64,000 nucleotides of DNA from Heterohyrax brucei (GCA_028571685.1 CM053162.1:11288001-11352000), one strand, 5' to 3'; positions 1-11,797 are shown, counted from the stretch's first letter. Notes: generated by a model not told the origin, from the letters alone. Numbers and translations: made by a program.

Positions 1-600
1 CATTCCTGAGAACCTCTGGATAATTAAAATGCGTGAAGAAAAGTGCTCAGTTTTGAATTAAAATTTTCAAATCCGCGTGCACACGCACACAGGCTAAGCG
101 ATCTACATTAGTATTTCGATGACAAACTAAGAAGTGATTTACAGGGTAATAACATTTTGGAGCACAGAGTGTTCCATACGAGAGAACCTAAATTAGTCAC
201 ACACTGTGGGAATGTAAACTGGTATGGTTAATTCTGGAGGGTAGTTTGACATTATGTCTCAAACTCCAAAATAAATCCAGCAATCCCAGTCTAAGAATTA
301 ACACTAAAACTATAGTTCTCAGATGTGGTTGCATGTGTAACTTCCTAGGAGAGCTGCCAGTTTCTGGGTCTCACCCGCCCCCCAGAGGTTTGTAGGTGTG
401 ACGATTTTCATTTTGAAACAAGCACCTTCCTGAATTTGTCGTTGTCTTACAAACAGGGCGCTAAAGCGATAATTAGAAAAGTGGGGAGAGCTATTACACA
501 GACACACACAGGAAATGAAACCCTCTGCCGTGAGCTGATTCAGAAGCAGAAATAAATATACTTGTTGCAAGATTCTTCAAAACGGCAAGAAAATGAAAAT
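1..600. other. Unassigned sequence, no gene seen
   Basis: No exon, RNA gene or clear young repeat is visible. At about 190-330 the text 'actgtgggaatgtaaactggtatgg' followed by a ccagcaatccca-like block resembles the 3' part of ORF2 of a very old L1, but it is too diverged to assign firmly. The single open frame on the minus strand (319-570) has no recognisable protein features. Confidence 0.5.
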
Positions 601-607
601 TCTGTTA

Positions 608-752
608 TTTGGCCTCCCTGAACCCCAATTTTCTCGTCTTTACAATAAGAATATACAACTCTTCTATTGTTGAGATTAAATAAAATGATTCATATGTATA
701 ATTGAGACAATGCCTGACACAGAGATTAATACGTGCTAGCTATCATTACGTG
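608..752 (-). repeat. MIR SINE, minus orientation
   Basis: The segment follows the reverse complement of the MIR core: a 'cctccctgaaccccaattttc' block, an ataa-rich middle, 'gagattaaataaaatgatt', then 'caatgcctgacacagagattaatacgtgctagctatcatta'-like end text. Only the pattern of conserved blocks is matched by eye, as expected for a SINE that predates placental radiation. It carries no coding potential. Confidence 0.75.
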
Positions 753-1045
753 ATGTTGAGTGAAAAAAGTAAGTTAAAGGATAGAAGGTACAATACAACT
801 CACCTTTTCAAACGTTTATATATATTTAAAATTTACATATATATGTAAACATGTGCATACAGAGGCGTCTCACAGCAGTTCATGTATGAAGAGTAATTAT
901 TTCTTGATAACGGAATTTTGAGGGACTTATTTTTGCCTCTGTAGCATTCATTATTGTTTGAATTTTTTACAATTGATTTTACCATTTTTTCCACAAAAAT
1001 ATTATAATATTTAAGTTCAAAAATATAAAATGTCCTTCAGTATTA
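753..1045 (+). repeat. Probable old L1 3' end, AT-rich
   Basis: The text 'gatgttgagtgaaaaaagtaagttaaaggatag', the TA-rich stretch at 820-850 and the 'tttttacaattgattttacca' block at 965-985 resemble the last few hundred bases of old mammalian L1M 3' UTRs. There is no clear poly-A tail. A simple AT-rich intergenic stretch is the alternative. Confidence 0.35.
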
Positions 1046-1064
1046 TCTTGCATTTATGTGACAC

Positions 1065-1262
1065 TTGCATTTACAAAATTTTTCACATATATTATCTCAT
1101 GTTAGCGTCACACTGCCCTATCAATGAATCCTCATTATAGATGAGAAAACGGGGGACAGGTAGTGTACTTGAAGTGTTCCTCTGACACACAGTTAATAAT
1201 TGCAGATCCTCCTCTCAAATGCAGGTATTTTGAATCCACGGTTACTCTAACTTCTACTGGAC
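1065..1262 (+). repeat. MIR SINE, plus orientation
   Basis: The blocks 'attatctcatgttagcgtcac', 'ctcattatagatgagaaaac', 'gacacacagttaataattgcagatcc' and 'ttgaatccacggttactctaac' fall in the order of the MIR core (tatctcatttaatcctcac / cagatgaggaaactg / cacacagctag / ttcgaacccagg). With the opposite copy at 608-752 this gives two MIRs about 300 bases apart in opposite orientation. Confidence 0.8.
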
Positions 1263-2640
1263 AATGTTTCTTCACTGATCCCAGTTATAAATATATATAC
1301 ATTTTTTAAAGAATTCCAGTTTTAGAGCTTCTATTTTTCACTTATTCTCCCAATTGTTAAGTAAATATTTAAAATTTGATAGCATTGACATAAATTGAGC
1401 ACTAAGAAGGGTAATAGGAAAACACAGTGAAGCCAGGAGATATCAGTTAGGTCTGTGATAGAAACCTTCACCATCTCATGTGTCAAGGAGCTTTGCTTAC
1501 TGGCTAATCCTCTAAATATAGACAGTCCCAAAGACTTGTTAAAGTTAACAGCAGTTTCACAAGTAAATACTGAGTTGGTAATAGTGTTAAATGTGGACTG
1601 TCAGCTGGATTACTCTGAGTTGACATAAGTTTTTCCTGCCCTAGCAACCAAAACTGAGCTTCCCAATCAAGTAGGTTTAACTTTTCAAAGTGCCTTGAAT
1701 TGGGAAAGAGGTCTAAACCAGCCGCAAATTCTCAGGGTTACAGTATAGTCATTACTGCCCTCTGCTGGATGAAAAATAACCATGGCTTCTGTGCTGTGGA
1801 ATCTTATATCCCTCTATGGGCTGGGAAGAGAGGTGGGAGTGGGGTACTTCACATTATCTAAGCACTGCTGGGTTAGCGGTAACTATTGTCCAGTCTTGGA
1901 AGAACATTGGCTTTAACTAGTGGAGCTAAGAAGGTCTTTAGGAAATAGCCTTCAAGGGGTCTTCAACTCTGACATCTAAATAATTCTACAGCTGTTAACA
2001 AATTCTCTCCTCCACTTCCATTCTCAGCACTGTGTCGGAAGTGTCACTAGTTGCTATTCTTTTCCGAGCCAAGCAGATTAAAGGAAACTCTTTAGGTGTA
2101 ACTGGGAAGGTTGTTTGCTCCTAAACTCTAGTTTAGTCCTGATAATTCTCAAAATCAATTATTTAGATGTCTGTTTAAAATAATTTTATGTAACTTAACT
2201 TTACATGTAATAAGGCATTCAGGAGTTCCCAAATGATGGAAATAGTTAAGCACTCAGCTTCTAGCTGAAAGGTTGGTGGCATCTTAGAAGACAGTTCTAG
2301 TGATCTGTTTCCAAAACGGCTGCAGCCTTGAGAACCCTCTGGAAGAGTTGTGCTTTGCACATATGGAACCACCATGAATCAGAATTCTCTACAGCAAGTA
2401 GCAAGAGAAAAAAGCAATGAATATTTCACCTGTAAGCACTATGCTCCTTAAAAACAGTTCACCTGTATGAGGCCAGGTCGTCTACAATTACTTTGTTTAA
2501 AAAGGCAAGAATGTAAGGGGACAGGGAAACTAAATTAACGGAAACAGAACAACCAAAATGGAGATGTAAGAATTGTAACCAACTCAAGCAATGTCTTTGC
2601 TGATTTAGGAGCAACAAGGAGCCTTCGGAGTCACACCTAA
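1263..2640. other. Unassigned, apparently non-repetitive
   Basis: This 1.4 kb is the longest stretch without an obvious young repeat. It shows no splice-flanked open frame, CpG cluster or RNA fold that I can recognise. The open frames at 1331-1531 and 2175-2375 (minus) are short and without motifs. It is the best candidate here for single-copy ancestral sequence, useful as an anchor for synteny. Confidence 0.5.
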
Positions 2641-3428
2641 TCTGCTTGACTCTTACGTCACTGAATAATTTGTGGAGAAATTATTGAATGGGAACCTAAA
2701 CTGTTGTGTAAACTTTCACCAAAAACACAATAAAACATTACTAAAAAAAGAAATAATACACACATTAAAAATTAATATTCAAAAATTCAACATAATTCAC
2801 AGTCACCCAAAGAAAGTACTTAGGTCTGAAAATAAGAAAAAATGTACAGAACTTATATGCTGGAAAACCACAAAACGTAAATGAAAGAAATTAAAGAAAT
2901 CTAGACAAATGGGGCAACATATTCTATTAGCCAACTGTATTATGCAACATAGAAAAGATGTATTTCACCCCAAACTGATATACAAATCCAACACAATTGC
3001 TACCAAAATTCCAGCAAGAGTCTTTGTAGATACGCACAAGACTATTCTAAAATTTACATGGAAAGGCAAAAGAACTAGTACACAGCTAAGGTAATTTTAA
3101 AAAATAATAAAATGGGAAGAATCACTCCACCTAATTTCAAGATACACCATACAGCTTCAGTAGTCAAAACCATATGAAAATGGCAAAGGAACAGAATAGA
3201 GAGCCCACAAATATACTCACACAAGTAGACCCGATTTATTTTTTATGGCTACAGAAGCAAGTCTGTGCAGGAAGGATAGTCTTTTCAGTAAATGGTACTA
3301 AATAATTGGATTGGCTGGCTAGGCCAAAAAAAAGAACCACAACTTAAACTTACACCACAGACAAAAATTAACTCAAAACACAATATAAATTTAAATGTAA
3401 AATAAATTATACAGCTTTTAGAAGATCT
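2641..3428 (+). mobile_element. Old L1, ORF2 3' fragment
   Basis: The L1 ORF2 region downstream of the reverse transcriptase is seen: a 'caacatagaaaagatgtatttcacccc' block, 'gatatacaaatccaacacaattgctaccaaaattcc', then 'aaatttacatggaaaggcaaaag' and the later 'actttagatggctacagaag' type sequence. Frames at 2672-2884 and 2909-3094 are short remnants (for example residues ..ATKIPARVFVD..FTWKGKR.., typical of the ORF2 thumb/C-terminal region). It ends at 'cagcttttagaagat' and abuts a second L1 piece from the endonuclease end. Confidence 0.75.
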
Positions 3429-4689
3429 AACTGTATGCCCTATTCAAGAGATGCACCTTAGATTGAAACAAGTCGCAGGTAAAAAAAAAAAAAAGAAGAA
3501 GAACAATACATATCATACCAACAGTAACCATACAGTGCTGGATTGGCTTTATTCATATTAAACAAAATAGACTTTATGGTAAGAAATAATACTGAAAACA
3601 AAGGGCATTTCCCAATGACAAAACTTCATTATAGCTAAAAGATGTGCATTAAAAACACATGGGCACCTAAAACAAAGCCTTAAATTACACAAAACAAAAA
3701 CTGACAGAATTGAAAGAAGAAATAATGCAACAATTAGAGATGTAGATTTCAATATCAACCCTAACAACTGATCAAATAACTAATGAAGAAACCAGTAAGG
3801 ATATAGACATCATACCAAAAACATCAACTAACTTGATTTGATGTTTATAGAACATGTTACCCAGCAATATAGAATATACATTTCAAGCATGCATGGACTT
3901 TCTTCAGGACCAACCATATGCTAGGGCATAAAACAAATCTCTGACTTTAAAAGGATTTAAATCATTCAAAGAATGTTCTCCAAAAACAGTGAAATTAAAT
4001 TAAAAATCAACAACATCAAAAGAAATTTAAGAAATCTCAAATATTTGGAAATCAACTTATGGGTCAAGGAAGAAATTACAGGAAAAATTAGAAAATATTA
4101 TGAACTGGCTGAATGTGAAGACAACACATCAAAGTTTATGAGTTGCATAGGTATACACACTCAAAGGACTTGATGACAGTGACTCAAACAGACAGTTGTA
4201 TACCAGTATAGTGAAACATCATTCACAATGCCAAAAGATGGAAACAATCCAAGTGTCCATCCGCAGATGAACGGATAACAAAATGTCATATACACATACA
4301 TTATAGTATTATTAATTTAAAAACAGAAATGAATTTCTAATATATGTTACTACATGGATGAATCTTTTAAACATTATGCTGAGTTAAATAGTCAAACAAC
4401 AGGACAAATATTGTATGATCCCATTTATATGAAATATCTAGAATAAGCAAATACATAGAGATCAAAGTTTACTAGTGTCTACAAGGGGCTCAGGGAAAGT
4501 GAAAATGAAATGTTGCTTAAAAGGTACTGAGTTTCTGGTTGGGAGTTAAAAAATTTTGGAGTATGTAGTGCTAATGGTTGCACAGAATGATGGTTGCAAA
4601 CAATGTCACAGAGTCACTGTCATCAAGTCCTTGAGTGAAAACTTAAAAATGGTGAAAGTGGAAAAAAAAATCTTCATATTTAGTTTATC
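3429..4689 (+). mobile_element. Old L1, endonuclease piece joined to 3' end
   Basis: From 'ctattcaagagatgcacc' the sequence follows the L1 ORF2 endonuclease domain (lines up with ..QETHLRLKD.. and ..FIDHFSRIDY.. territory) to about 4130. It then jumps to the 3' end of an old L1 ('ccaaaagatggaaacaatccaagtgtccatccgcagatg', 'ggacaaatattgtatgatcccatttatatgaaatatctag'). RT is therefore deleted. Because an RT-distal piece (2641-3428) lies upstream of an endonuclease piece, at least two copies or a rearrangement is needed. Confidence 0.7.
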
Positions 4690-4703
4690 ACAAAAAAATT
4701 TTT

Positions 4704-5544
4704 TTTTAATTTTTATTTAACATAACTGAGTGAAAATGTACGTTCACATATAAATTTACATGCCCCCACTATATGCAGCTTCCACTGCTCTCCCTGTCCG
4801 GTGACTGCACAATATTCCTCTCTGCTCCATACATGTCTCATCCTCCCAACAGCCTCCTTTCCCCTCCTCTCCACTCACTCCCCTTCCTCCAGCCAGAGGT
4901 CAGCAAGATGATATCCTATAGATGTATAGAACCATAAAGTGCTTCCAATATATGGTCACTCTGCATTGCCAAGTCCAATCCATTCGTCTCCAAAGAGTGG
5001 ACCTTTGTTATAATTTATGGGAAAGGGCAGCATCAGGGCAGGGGGGCATGCTCTCAGAGGAACCCCAAAACCGCTGGACCATCAATTGAGGTCTTTTAGT
5101 GGAGATCTCATGATGCACCTCTTTTTATTCTTGTGTTGCCAGTGAGACTCCTCTCTGTGAGCTCCATCGTGGCTATCACTGGTGGTGGCCGGGCACCATC
5201 CGGTTCTTCCGGTCCCAAGTCGATGTAGGCACCCACTCTTGTGGGTCTCTCCTTCTCGGTTGTCTTTACCGCATGTCATTTTGGTCCTCGGTGAGCATCC
5301 GTTCCTGTTGAGTTGGGACCATTTGCTGTGTCCTCGGATGGCAGCTTGGCAGCTTTTAAAACCCCAGACGCCACTCACCAATGTGGGGTGCAGAGATCTC
5401 TCTTAGCAAAACGCTAGTTGTGCCAATTGGCCTGGAATTCGCCTAAGAGCATGGTCCCCCGCCCCCTGCCCCGGCTACTCTATCCTTGCAGTATTGAGTT
5501 AAGATGGAAGGAGTACTCAAGTTATGCTGAAGTCCACTTAAACA
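4704..5544 (-). mobile_element. Young afrotherian L1 3' UTR, minus, with TSD
   Basis: The left end is a T-run followed by 'aacataactgagtgaaaatgta', the reverse complement of the A-tailed 3' terminus seen in the other young L1 copies of this window. It then runs through the recurring 3' UTR blocks 'cagacgccactcaccaatgtgg' and 'ttgtgccaattggcctgg'. It is 5'-truncated inside the 3' UTR. A probable TSD flanks it: acaaaaaaattttt (4690-4703) and acaaaaaatttt (5545-5556). The host is the old L1 tail just upstream. Open frames here are fortuitous. Confidence 0.8.
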
Positions 5545-5556
5545 ACAAAAAATTTT

Positions 5557-6474
5557 AAATGGAAGATGGTAGCATAAGCAGTCACACCTTATATTAAGCT
5601 ACAACTATGCATGTAAATAACAAATAAAAATTAATGCAGACATAGATTCCAAAACTCTGGACAGCAGTTATAGTGTTAAACAACTGAAGAGAATGCTGAA
5701 TCAAAAGAAAAAGCAAGGATGACAGGAAGGTTGAGATTAACAGACCCTCTGCACCTTTCCCTCTGGAGGGGCTTGTTGTGGTCATTTAGGGGCCAAGAGA
5801 GAACAGCATCCCTGAACAATGCACACAGGATGGGAGCTACATTGAAGACAGAGACCAGATCAGAGACACTAGGTAAACAGCATTGGAAAGCAGTCTCAGG
5901 TGAGACATATAGCTGGTCCAGGTAGAACTCAGAGACAGTGGCATATCAACATAACATAGATTTGAAATCATAAATGAAAGGGCATCCCAATTAAAGTGGT
6001 GTAGACTGGACAGTGGGAACTCATGACCTGGGGGCAGGAAAGCTAGAAGGAACACCTTGAGAAGGATACAGACAAGCTCAAAGTAAATGCAGGTGAGTTC
6101 TACTGTGTCTGTGAGCAGAGGCAGTAGTTGTCTAGGACCTGGTTCCATGAACAGCGGTGAGATCCTTCCATCGGCCTGGGCAAGAAATACACACCACACA
6201 GGCAGCCAGCTGGAAACAAACTGGCCACCCACCCAATAGCCAGTCACTGTGGAATACTCTGCTCAGTGTTGCAGGTGAGGGAAAGGCACATGACACTACA
6301 CAGTGCTTTAAGAAAGCCACATACCAGCCCTTCCATCTCCCCACTGCATCCAACTTAAAAGTCTCACTCTAGCACAGTTAGCCACAGAGGGAAAGCTATA
6401 TCTCACCCCACTGACAGATGTGAGTAAATCCTATCCTAGCATTGCAGTCACCTTTGGAAGGCCACATCTCAGTT
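5557..6474. other. Unassigned sequence
   Basis: About 0.9 kb of moderate-GC sequence that I cannot assign. The frame at 5837-6247 on the minus strand (136 residues) is rich in hydrophobic residues but shows no family motif and no supporting splice or start context. It lies between old L1 remains and a minisatellite; an old L1 5' UTR or an LTR internal region are possible, but unproved. Confidence 0.4.
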
Positions 6475-6786
6475 CACAAACCTCACCCCAGCTCACAAAC
6501 CACACCCCAGAACACGAGCTACACCAGTGTACAAAACGTGCCCCAGCACACAAGCCTTACCCCTGTGCACAGACCATGCCCTAGCACACAAAACATGCCT
6601 CAGCACTCCAGCCATGCCTCAGCATAGACCCTGCCCAAGTGCACAGGTCCCACTCCAGCTTAAGACCCTATCCCAGTACACAGTCCTCACCTCAGCACAC
6701 AGGCCCTGCCCCAACACACTGGCTACACCTTAATGTACAGAGCCCCATCCCAGCACACAGATACTGCCTCAGCCCACAGATCCTAG
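6475..6786 (+). repeat. Minisatellite, ~19-bp unit, about 16-17 copies
   Basis: The unit is approximately cacaNNccNtgccccagca. Successive units include cacaaacctcaccccagct, cacaaaccacaccccagaa, cacagaccatgccctagca, cacaaaacatgcctcagca, cacagtcctcacctcagca and cacaggccctgccccaaca. Most units are 19 bases, some 17-20, with no two identical, so the array is old. The unit is not a multiple of three, which makes Pro/His/Ser/Thr-rich open frames appear in several frames (6442-6908); these are products of the repeat, not genes. Confidence 0.85.
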
Positions 6787-6889
6787 AGGAAAGTTTGTGC
6801 TCCAGTGACAACAGCCACCATGGGGAAGATCCACAAAAAAATCACAGGGAGTTGATTCTAAAAGCTGGCACTCAGAGACATAAAATTTG

Positions 6890-8600
6890 CCCAAATGCCT
6901 ACAGATAAGAAAAAAATACTTGGCAACCATGAATCTGATCAATGTCTGATCTCCATGATCTACAAGGTACAGCAAAATAGCAACAAAAAAAAGACAAACA
7001 ACGCAGGTAACAGTGGGCCAAGGAGAGAGACACTTTTCCAAAGAAGACATCCAGGCAGCCAAAAGACACACAAGAAATGCTCACAATCAGCCATTAGAGA
7101 AATCCAGATCAGAATTACAATCAGACAGCATTTCAACCCAACAAGGCAGGCATTAATCCAAAAAACACAAAGCAATAAAAGTTGGAGAGGCTATGGAGAG
7201 ACTTCTCTGCACTGGTGGTGGGAATGTAAAATGGCAAAAGCTCTTTGGAAACCCATTTGGCACTTTCTTAAAAAGCTAGAAACAGAAATACCATATATCC
7301 AGCAACCCCACTGCTTGGAATACACCCTACAGAAATAAGGGCTGTCACACTAGCACATACACACACACAAATGTTTATTGCTGCATTATCCACAGCAGAG
7401 AAGAGATGGAATCAACCTAGGTGCCCATCAACAGATGAATGGGTAAACAAAGTATGATATGCATACACAGTGGAATACTTTGCAATGATAAAGAGCAAGG
7501 ATAATTTTAGAAAGCATCTCATAACCTGGTTTCAACTAGAAGACATTATGCTGAGTGAAATCAGTCAGCTTCAAAAGGACAAATATTGTATGAGAACACT
7601 ACTGTAAGGACTTAAGACTGAAACACAGAAGAAAATATCTTTCACAATTACAAGGGTGGGTAAGGAGCAAGAGGGTAGTTTATAGATTAAATAGTCAATA
7701 GGAATTCCATTAGGTGATAGGAGTGACAGTACACAGTAGAAGACAGGCCAGCACAACTGGACTGCATCATAAGCTGAAAGGTTTTCTAAATGTAACCCAA
7801 CATTTTAAAGGACAGAGTAGCATGAGCAGGGGTCTGGGAGCCTTGGTTTCAGGAGACATAAAGGTTAATTGACATAATTAGGTTTTTTTCTAAGACATTG
7901 TTTTGCATCCCATATTGGTGAGAAGATCCTAGTCTTAAAAGTCAGCAAGCTGCCATCTAAATAACATTAGTTAGTCTTGCACCACCTGGAGCAGATGAAA
8001 ACTCAGAACATCAAAGATATGAGGAAAATATGAGTCCAGGAGACACAAGAGTCCATATGACTGGGAGACTACACCAGCATGAGACCAGAAGAACTAGATG
8101 GTGCCTGGCCACCACCAAAGACTTCCCTGACAGGGAAAACAATGTAGAGTCCCTGAGGAAGCATGAGAAAAAGAGGACTACAGATATAGTACTCTACTAA
8201 GAAGATCAGACTTGATGATCTGATATCCTGAAGGGTTCCCTGAGAACATGGACTTGCTGCTAGCCCAGAGCTGAAAACAGTATTGAAGCCACTTCTTCCA
8301 AGATTGGACTGGACTATGGGTCATAGATGATGAAGGTGATATGTGTACTTTACGGTTTAACATATATATGAGAATATCCAACTGCTTCCTCTCTAGAGGG
8401 AGAAGGAGAAGGTGGAGAGGAGGTGACAAGCGTTGGTTGGATGGATAGCAAAAGTACAGGATAGAAAGGAGGAGTGTGTTGTCGCTGGGTGAGCAGAGCA
8501 AACAGGGTTGCACAGAGGTGTGTGTTTGGGATTTTCTATGGTAAATTGGCTTGGATTGTAAACTTACACTTACTCATGAGAAAAATGAAACAAAACTTCA
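6890..8600 (+). mobile_element. 5'-truncated L1, ORF2 end plus 3' UTR
   Basis: It starts in the ORF2 C-terminal third ('gatctccatgatctacaaggta', equivalent to the ..YKVLQNINKKKV.. region), runs through the 'gagacttctctgcactggtggtgggaatg' cysteine-region equivalent and ends ORF2 near 7610. The 3' UTR runs from there with the family blocks 'gaagaactagatggtgcctggccaccaccaaagac' and a terminal 'ggattgtaaacttacacttactcatgagaaaa'. ORF2 is broken into frames at 6895-7338 and shorter. The poly-A tail is eroded. Confidence 0.8.
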
Positions 8601-9445
8601 AGAAAGTCCAAAATGTTTAAAATCTATGGAACCAGGGTACAATGTCATATCAACAAATACTTGAGTCTCTGACATGGAAGAGGAGAGAGGAATGCACATC
8701 CCCCGGAATCAGGGCTGGAAGAACCAAAGCGCCGGAGCGACCTCTAGTGGAACACAGAGGAAGAAGGTGAAAAGAAAATGGAAAAAAAATCCCAGGAAAT
8801 AAGAGATTTTGAATTCCAAATTATCACACTAAGATATTCCAATGCACTACATTCAACAAAAGGCTGTGAAAGAAACAAAACCACAGAAGTTGACCCAAGC
8901 GAAAGAATAAGTGGAAATTAGTCCATTGGAGGCTAGGTTACAGAAGAAAACAGAGGACCTCAGACGTATGTTTGAAAAAGCAAAGAACGCACAGAAAACA
9001 AATTAATGGAGACCAAGACTAATGACAGAAGCAGAGCCAACTGGGCATTATATACAGAAGTACCATCTCAGCCCTCCACAGCAAAGACCCCCCAAACTAA
9101 GCGAAACTAGACAAATGTTAATCCTGGAACCCTAAGTGGCAAAGGGGGAGATAAAGAACTCAACCAAGCACCAAATGAAGTAAAAAACTGACAGGCGACA
9201 AGGAACCAAGATTGAGAGAGATTGAGTGGAGATTCCTCTATTAGTTAATGCAGCATGGATTCACTATTTTGGATTTCTGTCAGAGACTGACAGACTGGAA
9301 GAACAGGAAAGCAGTTTCATGGACTTCCTAGCAAGAGACGAAATACCCAGTAACCAGCAGCATACGCTTTCTGTCCCTCAGTCTTCTTCCATCAGCTTGG
9401 CCTCCACCACTTTCCAGATGACCCAGTGATCACAGCCCAGGAGGG
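8601..9445. other. Unassigned A-rich sequence
   Basis: The composition is A-rich on the plus strand like the L1/HAL1 relics that follow, and 'gcgacctctagtgg' at 8736-8750 resembles text common in retroelement 5' regions, but I cannot place it. The frame at 9226-9429 (67 residues) has no recognised domain. It may be the 5' part of the HAL1-like element at 9780. Confidence 0.35.
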
Positions 9446-9509
9446 GTTTTTATTGTTTATTGTTTATTGTTTATTTGTTTATTGTTTATTGTTCATTTTT
9501 ATTGTTTAT
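9446..9509 (+). repeat. Microsatellite, (TTTATTG)n-like
   Basis: At least seven imperfect tandem copies of a seven-base unit, ttattgt, interrupted by a single ttatttg and a ttcattt variant. It translates to alternating hydrophobic residues in one frame, which explains the hydrophobic open frame at 9426-9662. Confidence 0.85.
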
Positions 9510-9779
9510 TCTACTCTCCTCTCTCATACACGACTTAGTTCCACACATCACAACCTCAATCTTTCTTCTGACTCACAACGTGTGCTAAGCATTACACCCC
9601 CAAGTAGCACAGGCACAGCCTACCAAAACTTGCCCTGCATTGACCTCAGGCCCACCCGTTAATGCGAGTTGGTGACAAAAACAACCCATATGAGTCCCTC
9701 CCCTTTGCCTGGACCTGTCCTGCTGCACCATAGCCCAGTGACTGGCCCCACCCGCTGGACAAGGAAATAAAAAGTATTG

Positions 9780-10506
9780 TGTCCACAGATGAACAAAACC
9801 ACAAAGAACACACAGCATACCTACTCAGACATAAATAAAACAAAAAAGTGGGAAAAAAAAGACAAATTTACGATCAATACAGAAAGAGAATAACTACCAA
9901 ATTCTTGAAGTCAGCAGACAATGTCCAGACCTATTAAAAAAACAGCACAGGATAATTCCAGTAGGCATCAAAAATAGAACACCAGATGACTAGCCAGTAG
10001 AAGAAAAGGCACTAGGACTATCTGATAGTGAATTCAAATATCTAATATTCAGAGCCATCCAAAAGATAAAGCTTAAAGCAGACAAAGATGAGAAAAAATA
10101 GACACTCATGGAAGATACAGATTAAAAAAATGAGAGAATTCAAGAAAACAATATAGAAATAAAATGTCATAATAAATTCACAACTAGAAATCATACAAAA
10201 ATAAAACTTAGAGATATAAAATGTAAACAAAAAGATCTCAGAAATAGACAGACAGCATCAAAAAGGACTGAGGAGCAAGTCTGAAATAATGTAAGACAGG
10301 ATCAGCAAAATTGAAGAAAAACACTTGAATGTAACTTTGAGGAAAAAAAAATGAAGAAACCCTGAGAGTTATAGTAGACAATCAAAACAAACACTTGTGA
10401 GTAATCAGAGTTTCAAAACAGAGAGAGAGAACAGAAAACACAGAGATGATTGTTGAAGAATGGCTGTCAGAAAACTTCCCTAATATCATAAAAGATGAAA
10501 AGCTGA
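9780..10506 (+). mobile_element. HAL1/old L1 ORF1 relic, 5' part
   Basis: This is A-rich sequence with the order expected for an ORF1-type L1 relic: 'gaacaccagatgactagccagtag', 'gaattcaaatatctaatattcagagcc', many short Lys/Glu/Asn-rich frames typical of the ORF1 coiled coil, and 'gaatggctgtcagaaaacttccctaatatcataaaagatg'. No frame exceeds 62 residues, so it is long dead. It is interrupted at 10512 by an LTR and resumes at 10970. Confidence 0.65.
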
Positions 10507-10511
10507 CCATC

Positions 10512-10964
10512 TGTCATGGGTTGAATTGTGTCCCCCAAAAATGTCTGTTGATTTGATTTGGCTGTGTGTCCCAATACGGTGCCCTTCCTCTCATGTGTTG
10601 TGAATCCTGCCTCTGTGATATTGATGATGGAGAATGGTTTACATTTGTGTGAGTGAGGCAGGACACAAGTTACAAGCTTGTGGAACATAAGGGAGAAAAG
10701 TGAGCTGAGGAAGTTGGGAACCTCATACCACCAAGAGAGAAGCACTAAGAGCAGAGCACGTCCTTTGGACCCAAGGTTCCTGTACCAAGATGCTCTCACT
10801 GGATTTGCACTCAGCCTACCGGACTGTGATAAATTCTCTTACTGAATGGACTTACAATCTGTAAATGGATTTGCAGCTTACCAGACTGTCTCAATAAAGC
10901 TTCTCCTTATGAAATCTACCACTTGTGGTATTTTCTGATAGAGCAGTACCAGGTGACTAGGACA
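10512..10964 (+). mobile_element. Solo LTR, MaLR-like afrotherian family, plus
   Basis: It starts TGTCATGGGTTGAATTGTGTC and ends ..GACTAGGACA, the MLT/MST-like pattern of ERVL-MaLR LTRs. An AATAAA lies near the end ('tcaataaagctt'). A 5-bp TSD with one mismatch flanks it: ccatc (10507-10511) and ccatt (10965-10969). It is inserted in the HAL1-like relic. This LTR family recurs at 18384, 36439, 38748, 42701, 47949, 55711, 62557 and 62632. The MaLR label rests on end sequences and TSD length only. Confidence 0.8.
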
Positions 10965-10969
10965 CCATT

Positions 10970-11797
10970 CAAGAAGCCTAGCAAACCCCATATAGGAGAG
11001 ACCTCAAAAGAAACTCACCAAGGTTTAGTATAATCACACTGGCTAAAACCTAAGACAAAGAAAAAAAATCCTGAGAACAGCTTGAGAAAAACAAAAATTT
11101 AAATACAGAGAGGAAACAATAAGACTAAATTTTGATTACTTGGCAGAAGCCATACAGGCAAGAAGGCAAGGGGGTGATACATGGAAAACCTTGGTAAAAG
11201 AACAGTATATCCAAAAATAATACAGCCAATCAAGAATAGTATATCCCACAAAACTTTCAGTCAAATATGATGGTGAAACTAGAACATATCTAGATAAGCA
11301 GAAATTAAGGTAATATGCAAAAAAAAAAAAAAAATTTACAAGAATTGTTAAAGGGATTCTTTTGATTTCAGAGCAAATAACATCAAATCACAGCCAGAAT
11401 CTAGAATGCAAGCTCGCACCAGCCAGATACTAACCTTGAATTCTCAAGGACTGTTGAAAACTAAAAGACTTATAACAGGGAGCCAAATCAAAACAATGTT
11501 AGAACAGTGGAAAAACCAAATAAATTGTTCAGGTATAGAACTTCCTAAGGGAGAGGAAAGCATGATGATATCAAGTAACAATAGAGTGGCTCAAACCTAG
11601 GAAGATAAGACTAAATTTCAAAGTTAACTACAAAGAAACTTAACAAAATATTCATCAGAACAAAGAAAAACAAAAAGTCTCAATAAAAACAAAATCTACA
11701 AAGAAACAAAATCCATAAACAAAAAGAATTCAGCACAGAAGAGTAAGAGGAACAAGAAAACATCTGCACCACAAAACAAACAAACAAACAAAAAACC
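10970..11797 (+). mobile_element. HAL1/old L1 relic, 3' part
   Basis: Continues the element cut by the LTR: 'agaagcctagcaaaccccatatagg', 'gagaacagcttgagaaaaacaaaa', 'tttgattacttggcagaagccatacaggcaag', 'cagtcaaatatgatggtgaaact'. These match the ORF1 C-terminal/RNA-binding territory that HAL1 (half-L1) elements keep. A long A-rich tail with caaa repeats ends at about 11797, just where a new L1 5' UTR begins, so the later L1 probably used the tail as target. Confidence 0.65.

Noticed and set aside
5082..5406. Open frames on both strands, 99 and 74 codons
   Set aside because: They lie entirely in an L1 3' UTR that recurs elsewhere with the frame broken; GC-rich UTR composition explains them.
5837..6247. 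136-codon minus-strand frame with hydrophobic segments
   Set aside because: No motif, no paralogue seen in the window, no gene context; length is within chance for a moderate-GC stretch.
6442..6908. Pro/His/Ser/Thr-rich repetitive protein
   Set aside because: Produced by the 19-bp minisatellite in several frames at once; not a coding repeat.
9226..9429. 67-codon plus-strand frame as a possible exon
   Set aside because: No splice signals of convincing quality and no protein resemblance; surrounding sequence looks retroelement-derived.
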